A DNA stretch of 64,000 nucleotides. Origin: Streptomyces fildesensis (lineage in GTDB: Bacteria > Actinomycetota > Actinomycetes > Streptomycetales > Streptomycetaceae). Each line of letters starts with the position of its first letter. Positions within the stretch are counted from its first letter, which is position 1. The translations under genes and the position numbers were made by a program. This document shows, piece by piece, positions 10,019 through 19,604 of this stretch. The notes beneath the pieces are model-generated. The model searched no databases. It worked only from the letters and a program-made list of their open reading frames with translations, and was not told the origin of the DNA. The stretch covers positions 310,001-374,000 of the forward strand of contig NZ_JAAIKO010000002.1 of NCBI RefSeq assembly GCF_016107395.1, in the 5' to 3' direction.

Positions 10019-10038
10019 CCGCCACGCCCGAGAGACCG

Positions 10039-10821
10039 CTAGGCCGAAGACGGCGGGTACAGCTGCGGTGGCAGCTTCGCCGCCGCGGTCCGGTCCAGCA
10101 GCCACAGCGTGCGGCGGCGGCCGCGTGCTCCGGCCGCCGGCGCCTGGATCTCGCCCGCGCCGGACAACGCCATCGCGACCGCGTTGGCCTTGTCCTCGCC
10201 CGCCGCGAGCAGCCACACCTCGCGCGCCGAGCGGATCGCCGGAAGGGTCAGCGAGATCCGGGTCGGCGGCGGCTTGGGCGCTCCGTGCACCCCCACCACC
10301 GTCCGCTCCGTCTCCCGCACCGCCGGGTGCTCGGGGAAGAGCGACGCGACATGCGTGTCGGGTCCCACCCCCAGCATCAGCACGTCGAACGTCGGCACCG
10401 GGCCGTGGTCCTCCGGCCCGGACGCCCTGGCGAGCTCGGCCGCGTAGCCGGCCGCCGCGGCGTCGACGTCACGGCCGTGGGTACCGTCGGACGCGGGCAT
10501 GGCGTGCACCCGCGCCGGATCGACCGGCACCGAGTCGAGCAGGATCTCCCGGGCCTGGGTGACATTGCGCTCGGGATCACCCTCCCGTTCGAACCGCTCG
10601 TCGCCCCACCACAGGTCCAGCCGCGCCCAGTCCACCGCGTCCCGCGCCGGGGACCCGGCCAGGGCGGCGAGCAGCGCGTTGCCGTTGCGCCCGCCCGTCA
10701 GCACCACCGAGGCGGAGCCGCGGGCGGCCTGGGCGTCCACGATCTTCGTGATCAGCCGGGCCGCCGCGGCCTTCGCCATCAGCTCCTTGTCGCGGTGGAC
10801 GACGACCTGCGGGGTGCTCAT
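10039..10821 (-). CDS. pgl: 6-Phosphogluconolactonase
   Basis: Hydrolyses 6-phosphogluconolactone made by Zwf. The product has 260 residues of the DevB/SOL type: VVLTGGRNGNALLAAL (phosphate loop), LDLWWGDERFEREGDPERN with the conserved WxDER(F) and R-N, and LMLGVGPDTHVASLFP in place of the usual GMGxDGHTASLFP. The Asp-Gly of that motif is Pro-Asp here, as in some streptomycete sequences. The start ATG overlaps the opcA stop by 4 nt (ATGA), so translation is coupled. It is the last gene of the tkt-tal-zwf-opcA-pgl operon. Confidence 0.93.
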   Translation of the reverse strand: MSTPQVVVHRDKELMAKAAAARLITKIVDAQAARGSASVVLTGGRNGNALLAALAGSPARDAVDWARLDLWWGDERFEREGDPERNVTQAREILLDSVPVDPARVHAMPASDGTHGRDVDAAAAGYAAELARASGPEDHGPVPTFDVLMLGVGPDTHVASLFPEHPAVRETERTVVGVHGAPKPPPTRISLTLPAIRSAREVWLLAAGEDKANAVAMALSGAGEIQAPAAGARGRRRTLWLLDRTAAAKLPPQLYPPSSA

Positions 10822-11912
10822 GTGGAGCTCGTCCGCTTGCCCGTCGCCGCCTTCTTCGCCGGCGCGGCCTTCTTGGCGGGAGCCTTGGCCGCCGACTTGG
10901 CCGCGGCGGTCCCGGCCGGCTTGGCGTCCTTGGCCGGGGTGATCACCTCGATCGTCCCGACGGGCTCCTCCGAGTCCTGCGGACCGGAGTCGGTCAGCCG
11001 GCCGACCCCGAACTTCACCGTCGACCGGTAGATGTCGTCCGGGTCCAGCCGCCGCAGCTCCTCGGCGATCAGCTCCGAGGTCTCGCGCCGCTTGAGCGCC
11101 ACATGACGGTCCGGCTGCCCCGGCATGGCCAGCTCGGCCAGCAGGCCGTCGGCCCGGTCCAGCCGGATCTCGCCGTCGGCGGTGACCAGCTGGACCCCGG
11201 TGATACCGGGTCCGTCGGAGACCTTGCGCTCCACCGAGATCTTCAGCCGGTCGGCGAGCCACAGCGCGAGCAGTTCGGTGCTCGGGTTGTAGGCCTCGCC
11301 CTCCACGGTCGCGGAGGCGATCCTGGAGTGCTTCTGGTCCAGAGCCGCGGCCAGCATGCTGCGCCACGGCGTGATCCGGGTCCACGCCAGGTCGGTGTCG
11401 CCGGGCGCGTACGCCGCGGCGCGCTCGCCGAGCGCGATCACCGGGTCCTCGGCCGCCGCGGCGTCCGTGATCCGGCGCTGCGCGAGCCGTCCCAGCGGGT
11501 CCTCGGCGGGCTTGTCCGGCGACTCCTCCGGCCACCACACCACCACCGGGGCGTCCGGCAGCAGCAGCGGCAGCACCACGGACTCGGCGTGGTTGGCGAG
11601 CTCGCCGTGCATGCGCAGCACGACGGTCTCACCGGTGCCCGAGTCGGAGCCGACCAGCACCTCGGCGTCCAGCCGCGCCATCGCGCGGTCGCGCGGTGAA
11701 CGGCCGGGCCGCTTGATGACGGCCAGGATCCGGGACGGGTGCTCCCGCGACGCGTCACTGGCCGCCTTGAGGGCGTCGTAGGCGCTGCCCTCGTCGGTGA
11801 CGATGACCAGGGTGAGCACCATGCCGACGGCCGGAGTGCCGATGGCGCGGCGGGCCTCGATGAGCCCGGCGTTGATTCGGGACGACGTGGTGTCCGTCAG
11901 ATCGATCCTCAT
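10818..11912 (-). CDS. opcA: Glucose-6-phosphate dehydrogenase assembly protein OpcA
   Basis: Actinobacterial partner protein needed for full activity of glucose-6-phosphate dehydrogenase. The 364-residue product starts MRIDLTDTTSSRINAGLIEARR and contains PDAPVVVWWPEESPDKPAEDPLG and the conserved RRITDA segment. An unusual Ala/Lys/Pro-rich tail of about 40 residues (AAKSAAKAPAKKAAPAKK and similar) resembles histone-H1-like tails and is probably disordered. Four-nucleotide overlaps on both sides (with zwf and with pgl) show tight operon packing. Confidence 0.95.
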   Translation of the reverse strand: MRIDLTDTTSSRINAGLIEARRAIGTPAVGMVLTLVIVTDEGSAYDALKAASDASREHPSRILAVIKRPGRSPRDRAMARLDAEVLVGSDSGTGETVVLRMHGELANHAESVVLPLLLPDAPVVVWWPEESPDKPAEDPLGRLAQRRITDAAAAEDPVIALGERAAAYAPGDTDLAWTRITPWRSMLAAALDQKHSRIASATVEGEAYNPSTELLALWLADRLKISVERKVSDGPGITGVQLVTADGEIRLDRADGLLAELAMPGQPDRHVALKRRETSELIAEELRRLDPDDIYRSTVKFGVGRLTDSGPQDSEEPVGTIEVITPAKDAKPAGTAAAKSAAKAPAKKAAPAKKAATGKRTSST

Positions 11913-13432
11913 GGCCGGCGCCAGCTCCTACCGTCTCGTGCGAGCATCTCGTCGGCCTCCGCCGGTCCCCAGGTGCCCGAGGCGTACTGGGCGGGCTTGC
12001 CGTGCGTGTCCCAGTACTTCTCGATCGGGTCGAGGATGTTCCAGGACAGCTCGACCTCCTGGTGGCGGGGGAAGAGGTTGGCATCGCCGAGCAGCACATC
12101 GAGGATGAGCCGCTCGTACGCCTCGGGGCTGGACTCGGTGAAGGACTCGCCGTAGGCGAAGTCCATCGTCACGTCCCGGACCTCCATCGAGGTGCCGGGC
12201 ACCTTCGAGCCGAAGCGCACCGTCACGCCCTCGTCCGGCTGCACCCGGATGACCAGGGCGTTCTGCCCCAGCTCCTCGGTGGATCCGGCTTCGAAGGGCA
12301 GATACGGGGCCCGCTTGAAGACCACCGCGATCTCGGTGACCCGGCGGCCGAGCCGCTTGCCGGTGCGCAGGTAGAAGGGGACCCCGGCCCAGCGGCGGTT
12401 GTTGATCTCCAGCTTGACCGCCGCGAAGGTGTCGGTCTTCGACCTGGGGTCGATGCCGTCTTCCTCCAGGTACCCCACGACCTCCTCGCCGCCCTGCCAG
12501 GCGTGCGCGTACTGGCCGCGTACCGTGTGCGCGCCCAGGTCCTTGGGCAGCTCCACGGCGCCGAGCACCTTGAGCTTCTCGGCGACCAGGGCCTTCGGGT
12601 GGAAGGAGCCGGGCTCCTCCATCGCCGTCAGCGCGAGCAGCTGCAGCAGGTGGTTCTGGATGACGTCACGGGCCGCGCCGATGCCGTCGTAGTACCCGGC
12701 CCGGCCGCCGATGCCGATGTCCTCGGCCATCGTGATCTGGACATGGTCGACGTACGACCGGTTCCAGATCGGCTCGAACATCGTGTTGGCGAAGCGCAGC
12801 GCCAGGATGTTCTGGACGGTCTCCTTGCCCAGGTAGTGGTCGATCCTGAAGACCTCGTTGGGCGGGAAGACGTCGTGCACCAGCTGGTTGAGCTCCTGCG
12901 CGCTCTCCAGGTTGTGGCCGAACGGCTTCTCGATGACCGCGCGCCGCCAGGACTCGCCCTGTCCCTCGGACAGGCCGTGCTTCTTGAGCTGCTGCACGAC
13001 GTTGGGGAAGAACTTCGGCGGTACGGAGAGGTAGAAGGCGAAGTTGCCGCCGGTGCCGCGCGCCTTGTCGAGCTCGTCGATCGTCGACTTCAGCTTCTCG
13101 AAGGCGGTGTCGTCGTCGAACTCGCCCTGAACGAAGCGGCAGCCTTCGGCGAGCTGCTGCCAGACCTCCTCGCGGAAGGGGGTGCGGGCGTGCTCCTTGA
13201 CCGCGTCGTGGACCTCCTGGGCGAAGTCCTCGTCCTCCCAGCTCCGGCGGGCGAAGCCGATGAGCGCGAAGCCCGGTGGCAGCAGACCGCGGTTGGCGAG
13301 GTCGTACACGGCAGGCATCAACTTTTTACGGGACAAATCGCCCGTGACGCCGAAAATGACCAGGCCGGACGGCCCCGCGATACGCGGGAGCCGCCGGTCC
13401 TGTGCGTCACGCAGCGGATTGCTGCTGGTCAA
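11909..13432 (-). CDS. zwf: Glucose-6-phosphate 1-dehydrogenase
   Basis: NADP-dependent entry enzyme of the oxidative pentose phosphate pathway, 507 residues. The coenzyme motif is VIFGVTGDLSRKK (GVTGDLS, residues 28-34), EKPFG is at 168-172, and the active-site motif RIDHYLGKE at 196-204 contains the catalytic histidine. The start is a TTG one base after the tal stop; no ATG or GTG in this position is in frame, and the N terminus MTSSNPLRDAQDRRLPRI fits relatives. Its ATGA overlap with opcA matches their functional partnership. Confidence 0.96.
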   Translation of the reverse strand: MTSSNPLRDAQDRRLPRIAGPSGLVIFGVTGDLSRKKLMPAVYDLANRGLLPPGFALIGFARRSWEDEDFAQEVHDAVKEHARTPFREEVWQQLAEGCRFVQGEFDDDTAFEKLKSTIDELDKARGTGGNFAFYLSVPPKFFPNVVQQLKKHGLSEGQGESWRRAVIEKPFGHNLESAQELNQLVHDVFPPNEVFRIDHYLGKETVQNILALRFANTMFEPIWNRSYVDHVQITMAEDIGIGGRAGYYDGIGAARDVIQNHLLQLLALTAMEEPGSFHPKALVAEKLKVLGAVELPKDLGAHTVRGQYAHAWQGGEEVVGYLEEDGIDPRSKTDTFAAVKLEINNRRWAGVPFYLRTGKRLGRRVTEIAVVFKRAPYLPFEAGSTEELGQNALVIRVQPDEGVTVRFGSKVPGTSMEVRDVTMDFAYGESFTESSPEAYERLILDVLLGDANLFPRHQEVELSWNILDPIEKYWDTHGKPAQYASGTWGPAEADEMLARDGRSWRRP

Positions 13433-13433
13433 C

Positions 13434-14552
13434 TCATGCCTCCACGGGCGTCAGACGCTTGAGTACCGCCGAGGTGGAGTCCAGCAGCTCGTTCCAGGAG
13501 GCCTCGAACTTCTCGACGCCCTCGTCCTCGAGCAACTGCACCACGTCGTCGTACGAGATACCGAGAGCCGCCAGCGCGTCGAGCTCGGCCTGGGCCTGCT
13601 CGTACGTGCCGCGGATGGTGTCGCCGGTGACCTCGCCGTGGTCGGCGGTGGCCTCCATGGTGGCTTCCGGCATGGTGTTGACGGTGTTCGGGGCGACCAG
13701 CTCGGTCACGTAGAGCGTGTCCGGGTAGGCCGGGTCCTTGACACCGGTCGAGGCCCACAGCGGACGCTGCTTGTTCGCGCCCGACTTCTCCAGCGCGTTC
13801 CAGCGGTCCGAGGTGAAGACCTCCTCGTACGCCTGGTAGGCGAGCCGGGCGTTGGCCAGCGCGGCCTTGCCCTTGAGCGCCTTCGCCTGGTCGCTGCCGA
13901 GCTTGTCGAGGCGCTTGTCGATCTCGGAGTCGACCCGGGAGACGAAGAAGGACGCGACCGAGTGGATCTTCGCGAGCTCCAGGCCGGCGGCCTTGGCCTT
14001 CTCCAGCCCCGCCAGGTAGGCGTCCATGACCTCGCGGTAGCGGGCCAGCGAGAAGATCAGCGTCACGTTCACGCTGATGCCCCGGCCGATGACCTCGGTG
14101 ATCGCCGGCAGGCCGGCCTTGGTCGCCGGGATCTTGATGAGGGTGTTCGGCCGGTCGACGAGCCAGGCGAGCTGCTTGGCCTCGGCGATGGTGGCCGCGG
14201 TGCTGTGCGCCAGCCGCGGGTCCACCTCGATGGAGACCCGGCCGTCCTGGCCCTCGGTGCGGTCGAAGACCGGCCGCAGGATGTCGGCGGCGTCGCGGAC
14301 GTCCGCCGTGGTGACCATCCGGATGGCCTCTTCGACCGTGACCTTGCGGACCGCGAGGTCGGTGAGCTGGCTCTCGTAGCCCTCGCCGCCGACGATCGCC
14401 TTCTGGAAGATCGACGGGTTGGTGGTGACGCCCACGACGTGCTGCTGGTCGATCAGCTCGGCCAGGTTCCCGGACGTGATCCGCTTGCGGGACAGGTCGT
14501 CCAGCCAGATCGCGACGCCTTCGTCGGAGAGGCGCTTGAGTGCGTCTGTCAT
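13434..14552 (-). CDS. tal: Transaldolase
   Basis: Transfers dihydroxyacetone units between sugar phosphates in the non-oxidative pentose phosphate pathway. The 372-residue product is the long actinobacterial/cyanobacterial type. [13 protein letters not shown] lies at 41-53 and the Schiff-base lysine is Lys140 in [11 protein letters not shown]. The ATG is preceded by AGGAGA. It is second in the operon after tkt, and the next gene, zwf, starts after a single base. Confidence 0.96.
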   Translation of the reverse strand: MTDALKRLSDEGVAIWLDDLSRKRITSGNLAELIDQQHVVGVTTNPSIFQKAIVGGEGYESQLTDLAVRKVTVEEAIRMVTTADVRDAADILRPVFDRTEGQDGRVSIEVDPRLAHSTAATIAEAKQLAWLVDRPNTLIKIPATKAGLPAITEVIGRGISVNVTLIFSLARYREVMDAYLAGLEKAKAAGLELAKIHSVASFFVSRVDSEIDKRLDKLGSDQAKALKGKAALANARLAYQAYEEVFTSDRWNALEKSGANKQRPLWASTGVKDPAYPDTLYVTELVAPNTVNTMPEATMEATADHGEVTGDTIRGTYEQAQAELDALAALGISYDDVVQLLEDEGVEKFEASWNELLDSTSAVLKRLTPVEA

Positions 14553-14587
14553 GGAAATTACATCTCCTACTGGTCGGGTGCGGGTCG

Positions 14588-16675
14588 TCAGCGGGTTGCC
14601 TTGTCGACGGCGTCGAGGGATTCCCGGGCGGCATTGGCGACGGCTTCGGCGGTGAAGCCGAACTCACGGAAGAGGACCTTGGCATCGGCCGAGGCACCGA
14701 AGTGCTCCAGGCTGATGATCCGGCCCTGGGCGCCGATGTAGCGGTGCCACGTCAGGCCGATACCGGCCTCGACGGCGACCCGGGCGTGGACGTCCGGGAG
14801 CAGCACGCTGTCGCGGTACGCCATGTCCTGCTCCTCGAACCACTCGACGGACGGCATCGAGACGACCCGCGTCGGGATCCCGTCGGCCTGCAGCGCGTCG
14901 CGGGCCTCGACGGCCAGCTGCACCTCGGAGCCGGTGGCGATGAGGATGACCTGCGGACGGCCGCCCTCGGAGTCGAACAGCACGTAGCCGCCCTTGGCCG
15001 CGTGCTCGTTCGGCGCGTACGTGGGCACACCCTGGCGGGTGAGCGCCAGGCCGTGCGGAGCGGGCTTGGAGTCGTGGCGCTTGAGGATCTCGCGCCAGAC
15101 GATCGCCGTCTCGTTGGCGTCGGCCGGACGGACGATGTTCAGGCCCGGGATCGCGCGCAGCACGGCCAGGTGCTCGACCGGCTGGTGCGTCGGGCCGTCC
15201 TCGCCGAGGCCGACGGAGTCGTGCGTCCACACGTACGTGACGGGCAGCTGCATGAGCGCGGCCAGTCGCACGGCGGGGCGCATGTAGTCGGAGAACACCA
15301 GGAAGGTGCCGCCGTAGATGCGGGTGTTGCCGTGCAGCGCGATGCCGTTCATCGTCGAGCCCATGGCGTGCTCGCGGATGCCGTAGTGCACCGTGCGGCC
15401 GTACGGGTCGGCGCCCGGCAGCGGGTTGCCCACCGGTAGGAAGGACGAGCCGCTGTCGATCGTGGTGTTGTTGGAGCCCGCGAGGTCGGCCGAGCCGCCC
15501 CACAGCTCCGGTACGACCGCGCCGAGCGCCTGCAGGACCTTGCCGGAGGCGGCACGGGTCGCGAGGCTATTGCCGGTCTCGAAGGACGGCAGTGCCTTCT
15601 CCCAGCCGTCGGGCAGCTCGCCCGCGGCGATCCGGTCGAAGTCGGCCGAGCGCTCCGGGTTGGCGTCGCGCCACTCCTGGAACTGCTTGTTCCAGACGGC
15701 GTGCGCCTCGCGGCCGCGGTCGGCCACCTCACGGGCGTGCGACAGCACCGCGTCGTCGACCTCGAAGGTCTTCGCCGGGTCGAAGCCCAGCACCTTCTTG
15801 GTCGCGGCGACCTCCGCGTCACCCAGCGCCGAGCCGTGCGCGGCCTCGGTGTTCTGCGCGTGCGGGGCCGGCCAGGCGATGATCGAGCGGGCCGCGATGA
15901 ACGAGGGCCGCGAGGTCTCGGCCTGGGCCGCCTTCAGCGCCTTGTACAGGGCCTTCGGGTCCAGGTCGCCGTCGGGCAGCTGCTCGACGCGCTGGACGTG
16001 CCAGCCGTACGCCTCGTAGCGCTTGAGGGTGTCCTCGCTGACGGCCGTCTCGGTGTCGCCCTCGATGGAGATGTGGTTGTCGTCCCACAGCAGCACGAGG
16101 TTGCCGAGCTTCTGGTGCCCGGCGAGCGAGGACGCCTCGGCGGAGACACCCTCCTGCAGGCAGCCGTCGCCGGCGATGACCCAGATGGTGTGGTCGAACG
16201 GGGAGGTGCCCGCCGCCGCGTCCGGGTCGAACAGGCCGCGCTCGTAGCGGGCCGCCATGGCCATGCCGACGCCGTTGGCGATGCCCTGGCCGAGCGGACC
16301 GGTCGTGGTCTCCACGCCGACCGTGTGGCCGTGCTCCGGGTGGCCGGGGGTCTTGCTGCCCCAGGTGCGGAACGCCTTCAGATCGTCCAGTTCCAGGCCA
16401 TACCCGGAAAGGTAGAGCTGGGTGTAGAGCGTCAGGCTGGAGTGCCCGGCCGAGAGGACGAAGCGGTCACGGCCGGTCCAGTCGGGATCCGACGGATCGT
16501 GCCGCATCAGCTTCTGGAACAACAGGTACGCGGCGGGCGCGAGGCTCATGGCCGTGCCGGGATGGCCGTTGCCGACCTTCTGCACGGAATCCATGGCCAG
16601 GACACGAGCGGTATCAACGGCCCGCTTGTCCAGATCGGTCCACTCAAGGTCTGTGGTGGTCGGCTTGCTGCTCAC
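14588..16675 (-). CDS. tkt: Transketolase
   Basis: Thiamine-diphosphate enzyme that moves two-carbon units in the pentose phosphate pathway; 695 residues. Seen are [16 protein letters not shown] (residues 35-50, substrate histidine), the ThDP-binding [38 protein letters not shown] and the catalytic-glutamate region through [20 protein letters not shown]. The GTG start has GAGAGGAG 12 nt upstream. It heads the minus-strand operon tkt-tal-zwf-opcA-pgl and is divergent from ctaB. Confidence 0.97.
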   Translation of the reverse strand: MSSKPTTTDLEWTDLDKRAVDTARVLAMDSVQKVGNGHPGTAMSLAPAAYLLFQKLMRHDPSDPDWTGRDRFVLSAGHSSLTLYTQLYLSGYGLELDDLKAFRTWGSKTPGHPEHGHTVGVETTTGPLGQGIANGVGMAMAARYERGLFDPDAAAGTSPFDHTIWVIAGDGCLQEGVSAEASSLAGHQKLGNLVLLWDDNHISIEGDTETAVSEDTLKRYEAYGWHVQRVEQLPDGDLDPKALYKALKAAQAETSRPSFIAARSIIAWPAPHAQNTEAAHGSALGDAEVAATKKVLGFDPAKTFEVDDAVLSHAREVADRGREAHAVWNKQFQEWRDANPERSADFDRIAAGELPDGWEKALPSFETGNSLATRAASGKVLQALGAVVPELWGGSADLAGSNNTTIDSGSSFLPVGNPLPGADPYGRTVHYGIREHAMGSTMNGIALHGNTRIYGGTFLVFSDYMRPAVRLAALMQLPVTYVWTHDSVGLGEDGPTHQPVEHLAVLRAIPGLNIVRPADANETAIVWREILKRHDSKPAPHGLALTRQGVPTYAPNEHAAKGGYVLFDSEGGRPQVILIATGSEVQLAVEARDALQADGIPTRVVSMPSVEWFEEQDMAYRDSVLLPDVHARVAVEAGIGLTWHRYIGAQGRIISLEHFGASADAKVLFREFGFTAEAVANAARESLDAVDKATR

Positions 16676-17066
16676 CCTGGTTCAGGGCTCCTCTCCACAT
16701 GTCGAAATGCCGGTGACGTGGCGCCTACCCGGCGTTGTCGAGCCTACCGCCGCAGGCGCGTGCACCTTTTCGAGCGTTCGACCCTCGGGACGACACCCGG
16801 AGCGCGGCTCCGGGCAGCGTTCCCGGCGGCACTCCGGGCAACCAGGACCGTGGCTGGGCCATTCCCGGCATGCCGGGATACTGACAGCCTGCCCCGGCCC
16901 GGCCGCGTTCGCCTCCTGAACACCTGGCGAAGGACGGGCGGCAACACGGGTCACCCCCCGGGGCAGGCGGAGTATTCCGTACGTCTACAGTGGCGTGGTA
17001 CGCGCAAGGACTTACCGGACCTTCACGTCTGGGACCGGGACTTGCTGGACTTAATCCTCTCCAGGG
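16676..17066. promoter_or_regulatory. tkt/ctaB divergent regulatory region with a 16-bp palindrome
   Basis: 391 nt without a gene. A perfect 16-bp palindrome (TCCCGGCA/TGCCGGGA) spans 16863-16878, almost midway between the two starts. The word CTCCGGGCA occurs twice just before it (about 16808 and 16840). A TACAGT hexamer at 16986-16991 could be a ctaB -10, but no good -35 accompanies it. No promoter for tkt could be fixed. Confidence 0.5.
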
Positions 17067-18017
17067 GTGTTTGTGACGGCCGTCGAATCCCGACCCGCAG
17101 GGGTCATCGGGACGAGCACCGGACAGCGGCCGTTCGCGGCTCGTGTCATGGCGTTCGTGGCGCTGACCAAGCCACGCATTATCGAACTGCTGCTCATCAC
17201 GACCGTTCCGGTGATGTTCCTGGCGGCGGGTGGCGTCCCCGATCTGTGGCTGGTGCTGACGACCGTCGTGGGCGGCTATCTGTCGGCGGGCGGTGCCAAC
17301 GCGCTCAACATGTACATCGACCGCGACATCGACGCGCTGATGCACCGCACCGAGCAGCGTCCGCTGGTCACCGGCATGGTGTCGCCGCGCGAGGGGCTGA
17401 TCTTCGGCATCACGCTCTCGGTGGTCTCCACCGTCTGGTTCGCGGTCCTGGTCAACACGCTCTCGGCGGCGCTGTCGCTGACGGCCATCCTCTTCTATGT
17501 CTTCGTGTACACGCTCGGCCTCAAGCGCCGCACCGCGCAGAACATCGTGTGGGGCGGCATCGCGGGCTGCATGCCGGTGTTCATCGGCTGGTCCGCGGTC
17601 ACGAACTCCGTCTCGTGGGCCGCTCTGGTCCTCTTCCTGGTGATCTTCCTGTGGACGCCGCCGCACTACTGGCCGCTGTCGATGAAGGTCAAGGACGACT
17701 ACGAGCGGGTGGGCGTGCCGATGCTGCCGGTCGTGGCCGGCAACCTGGTGGTCGCGCGGCAGATCGTCATCTACAGCTGGGCCATGGTGATCGTCTCGCT
17801 GGCCCTGTGGTGGCCGCTGGGCGAGACCTCCTGGCTGTACCCGGTGGCCGCGGTGCTGCTCGGCGCGATGTGGCTCAAGGAGGCGCACGGCCTCCACAGC
17901 CGGGCGAAGGCCGGGGTCAGCGGCGCGAAGCTCAAGGAGATGCGGCTGTTCCACTGGTCCATCACCTATCTGTCGCTGCTCTTCGTCGTCGTGGCCGTGG
18001 ATCCTTTCCTTCACTGA
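17067..18017 (+). CDS. ctaB: Protohaem IX farnesyltransferase (haem O synthase)
   Basis: Membrane UbiA-family prenyltransferase that makes haem O for terminal oxidases; 316 residues with about nine membrane helices. The aspartate-rich motif is in [18 protein letters not shown], and the second polar loop [14 protein letters not shown] and [17 protein letters not shown] are typical. The GTG at 17067 gives [12 protein letters not shown], matching relatives; a second GTG at 17073 sits better behind the AGGGG at 17063 and remains possible. ctaA, the next enzyme in haem A synthesis, is 1.5 kb downstream on the other strand. Confidence 0.95.
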   Translation: MFVTAVESRPAGVIGTSTGQRPFAARVMAFVALTKPRIIELLLITTVPVMFLAAGGVPDLWLVLTTVVGGYLSAGGANALNMYIDRDIDALMHRTEQRPLVTGMVSPREGLIFGITLSVVSTVWFAVLVNTLSAALSLTAILFYVFVYTLGLKRRTAQNIVWGGIAGCMPVFIGWSAVTNSVSWAALVLFLVIFLWTPPHYWPLSMKVKDDYERVGVPMLPVVAGNLVVARQIVIYSWAMVIVSLALWWPLGETSWLYPVAAVLLGAMWLKEAHGLHSRAKAGVSGAKLKEMRLFHWSITYLSLLFVVVAVDPFLH

Positions 18018-18028
18018 TTACCGACGGG

Positions 18029-18034
18029 TAGCAT
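18029..18034 (+). promoter_or_regulatory. -10 hexamer of a probable leaderless gene
   Basis: TAGCAT ends exactly 7 nt before the ATG at 18042, and no ribosome-binding site intervenes. This fits a transcript that starts at or next to the start codon. No clear -35 is seen. Confidence 0.4.
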
Positions 18035-18041
18035 CTGCCTC

Positions 18042-18401
18042 ATGGCTGAGACCGCGCAGAACACCGTGGAAGAGACTCCGAAGGCGGACCCGCGCGCCGA
18101 GCGCCGCACCGCCAGGCTGGCGAAGCAGATCGGTGCCTTCGCCAAGAGCCACGGCGGCGGCGCCGAGGCGAACATCGCCTACATCGGTGAGATCGGCGCC
18201 CGGATCGTCCTCGTCGGCGAGAACGGCGAATGGGGCGACCTGGTGGCCCCGACGTACGCCATGGCCGTCGCGGCCGTCGAGCGCGCCGGAGTCACCGTCC
18301 ACGAGGACTTCGACGGCGAATTCGCCGCCAAGGTGCGCACCGGCCCGTACGAATGGTCGCGAATGGCCGGAATCCAGATCGGCGGTCCCAGCAACACCTG
18401 A
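18042..18401 (+). CDS. Conserved hypothetical protein
   Basis: 119-residue soluble protein of unknown function. A charged N terminus (AETAQNTVEETPKADPRAERR) is followed by a compact alpha/beta segment containing IAYIGEIGARIVLVGENGEWGDLVAPTYAMAVAAVERAG and a C-terminal YEWSRMAGIQIGG. No enzyme motif is recognised. It follows ctaB by 24 nt and is probably read from its own leaderless promoter, since no ribosome-binding site is present. Position next to haem biosynthesis is the only functional hint. A weak 6-bp hairpin lies after it at 18420-18440. Confidence 0.75.
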   Translation: MAETAQNTVEETPKADPRAERRTARLAKQIGAFAKSHGGGAEANIAYIGEIGARIVLVGENGEWGDLVAPTYAMAVAAVERAGVTVHEDFDGEFAAKVRTGPYEWSRMAGIQIGGPSNT

Positions 18402-18464
18402 CGCCCCGCCCGCCCGTTAGGGACCATGGGAAACGGTCCCGGCCGGCGGTGCGAGGAGTCAGTG

Positions 18465-19604
18465 ATGCTGGAGCTGCCACCTTGGGTGGACGCGCACTGC
18501 CACGGGGTCGTCCCCGGGGAGCTGGGCCTCGGCTCGTTCGAGGCGCTCCTCACGGGGGCCGCCGCGCCCGGCACCACGCTCTTCGACAGTCCCGCCGGCT
18601 TCGCCGTGCGCCGCTGGTGCCCGCCCCTCCTCGGACTGGAACCGCACTGCACCCCCGCGCACTACCTGGCAGGACGCCGGGAGCTGGGCGCGTACGAGGC
18701 CACCCGGCTGCTGTTGCGGGGCACCGGGATCGGCGCCCATCTGGTGGACGCCGCCGTGGGAGCCGGGGCCTGGGACGGCGCCGCCGGTCCGATGCCCGCC
18801 GCACAGGCCCCCGACCTCACCTCGCCCAAGGAACTGGGCGCGGCCGCGGCCGCCGCGGCGTACGAGATCGTCCGGCTGGAACCGCTGGCGCAGCAGGTCG
18901 CCGACACCTCGGGGACCACGGGTGCGTTCCTCACCAATGTCGCCGAGGCGGTGCACGGAGCGGCCCGGACGGCCGTCGCGTTCTCGGTGGCCGACACCTG
19001 TCCGCCCGGCTTCCCGGCCGGGCCGCCCGACGCCCGCCTGGTACGGCGCGCGGCCGGCGCCTGGCTGGCGGGTCGTACGGCCGGCGAACCGCTCGACGAT
19101 CCGGTGCTGCTGCGCCATCTGGTGTGGAACGCCGTCGCGACCGGTCTGCCGTTGCAGATCCGCGGCCCCGCGGGCGCCGACCCGCTGCGGCTCACCGGCT
19201 TTCTGCGCGCCACCGCGGGTCTCGGCACCGACGTGGTGCTCTTACGGGGATTCCCGAACCACCGGCCGGTCGCCCGGCTGGCGGCCGCGTTCGCGCACGT
19301 CTACACGGACATCGGCTCCGCGCCGGCGGCCCCGGCGCTGGCCGGGACGCTGGAACTGGCGCCCTTCGGCAAGGTGCTCTTCTCGACCGGGGCGTACGCG
19401 CTGCCCGAGCTGTACGTGACCGGGGTCCGGTTCTTCCGCGAGGCGCTGGAGCGGCTGCTCACCGACCGGGTGGCCGACGGTGCCTGGACGCCGTCCGACG
19501 CGCGGCGCGTCGCGGGCATGATCGTCGCGGGGAACGCGCGGCGGGTCTACGGACTGGAGCGGCACGCGGACCGCGCCGGGTCAGGCCGTGGACGCGAGCG
19601 CTGA
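18465..19604 (+). CDS. Amidohydrolase-family protein with a TTA codon
   Basis: 379-residue predicted metal-dependent hydrolase of the amidohydrolase superfamily. The DAHCHG motif near the N terminus (residues 8-13) carries two metal-ligand histidines. Further down are GTTLFDSPAGFAVRRW, LPLQIRGPAG, VLLRGFPNHRP, HVYTDIGSAP and a C-terminal ARRVYGL, as in TIM-barrel members related to FluG/glutamine-synthetase-associated hydrolases. The ATG at 18465 follows GAGGAG at 18453-18458; GTG 18462 is an alternative. A leucine codon at 19242-19244 is TTA, the rare bldA-dependent codon. Its last 24 nt overlap the end of ctaA on the other strand. The substrate is unknown. Confidence 0.75.
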   Translation: MLELPPWVDAHCHGVVPGELGLGSFEALLTGAAAPGTTLFDSPAGFAVRRWCPPLLGLEPHCTPAHYLAGRRELGAYEATRLLLRGTGIGAHLVDAAVGAGAWDGAAGPMPAAQAPDLTSPKELGAAAAAAAYEIVRLEPLAQQVADTSGTTGAFLTNVAEAVHGAARTAVAFSVADTCPPGFPAGPPDARLVRRAAGAWLAGRTAGEPLDDPVLLRHLVWNAVATGLPLQIRGPAGADPLRLTGFLRATAGLGTDVVLLRGFPNHRPVARLAAAFAHVYTDIGSAPAAPALAGTLELAPFGKVLFSTGAYALPELYVTGVRFFREALERLLTDRVADGAWTPSDARRVAGMIVAGNARRVYGLERHADRAGSGRGRER

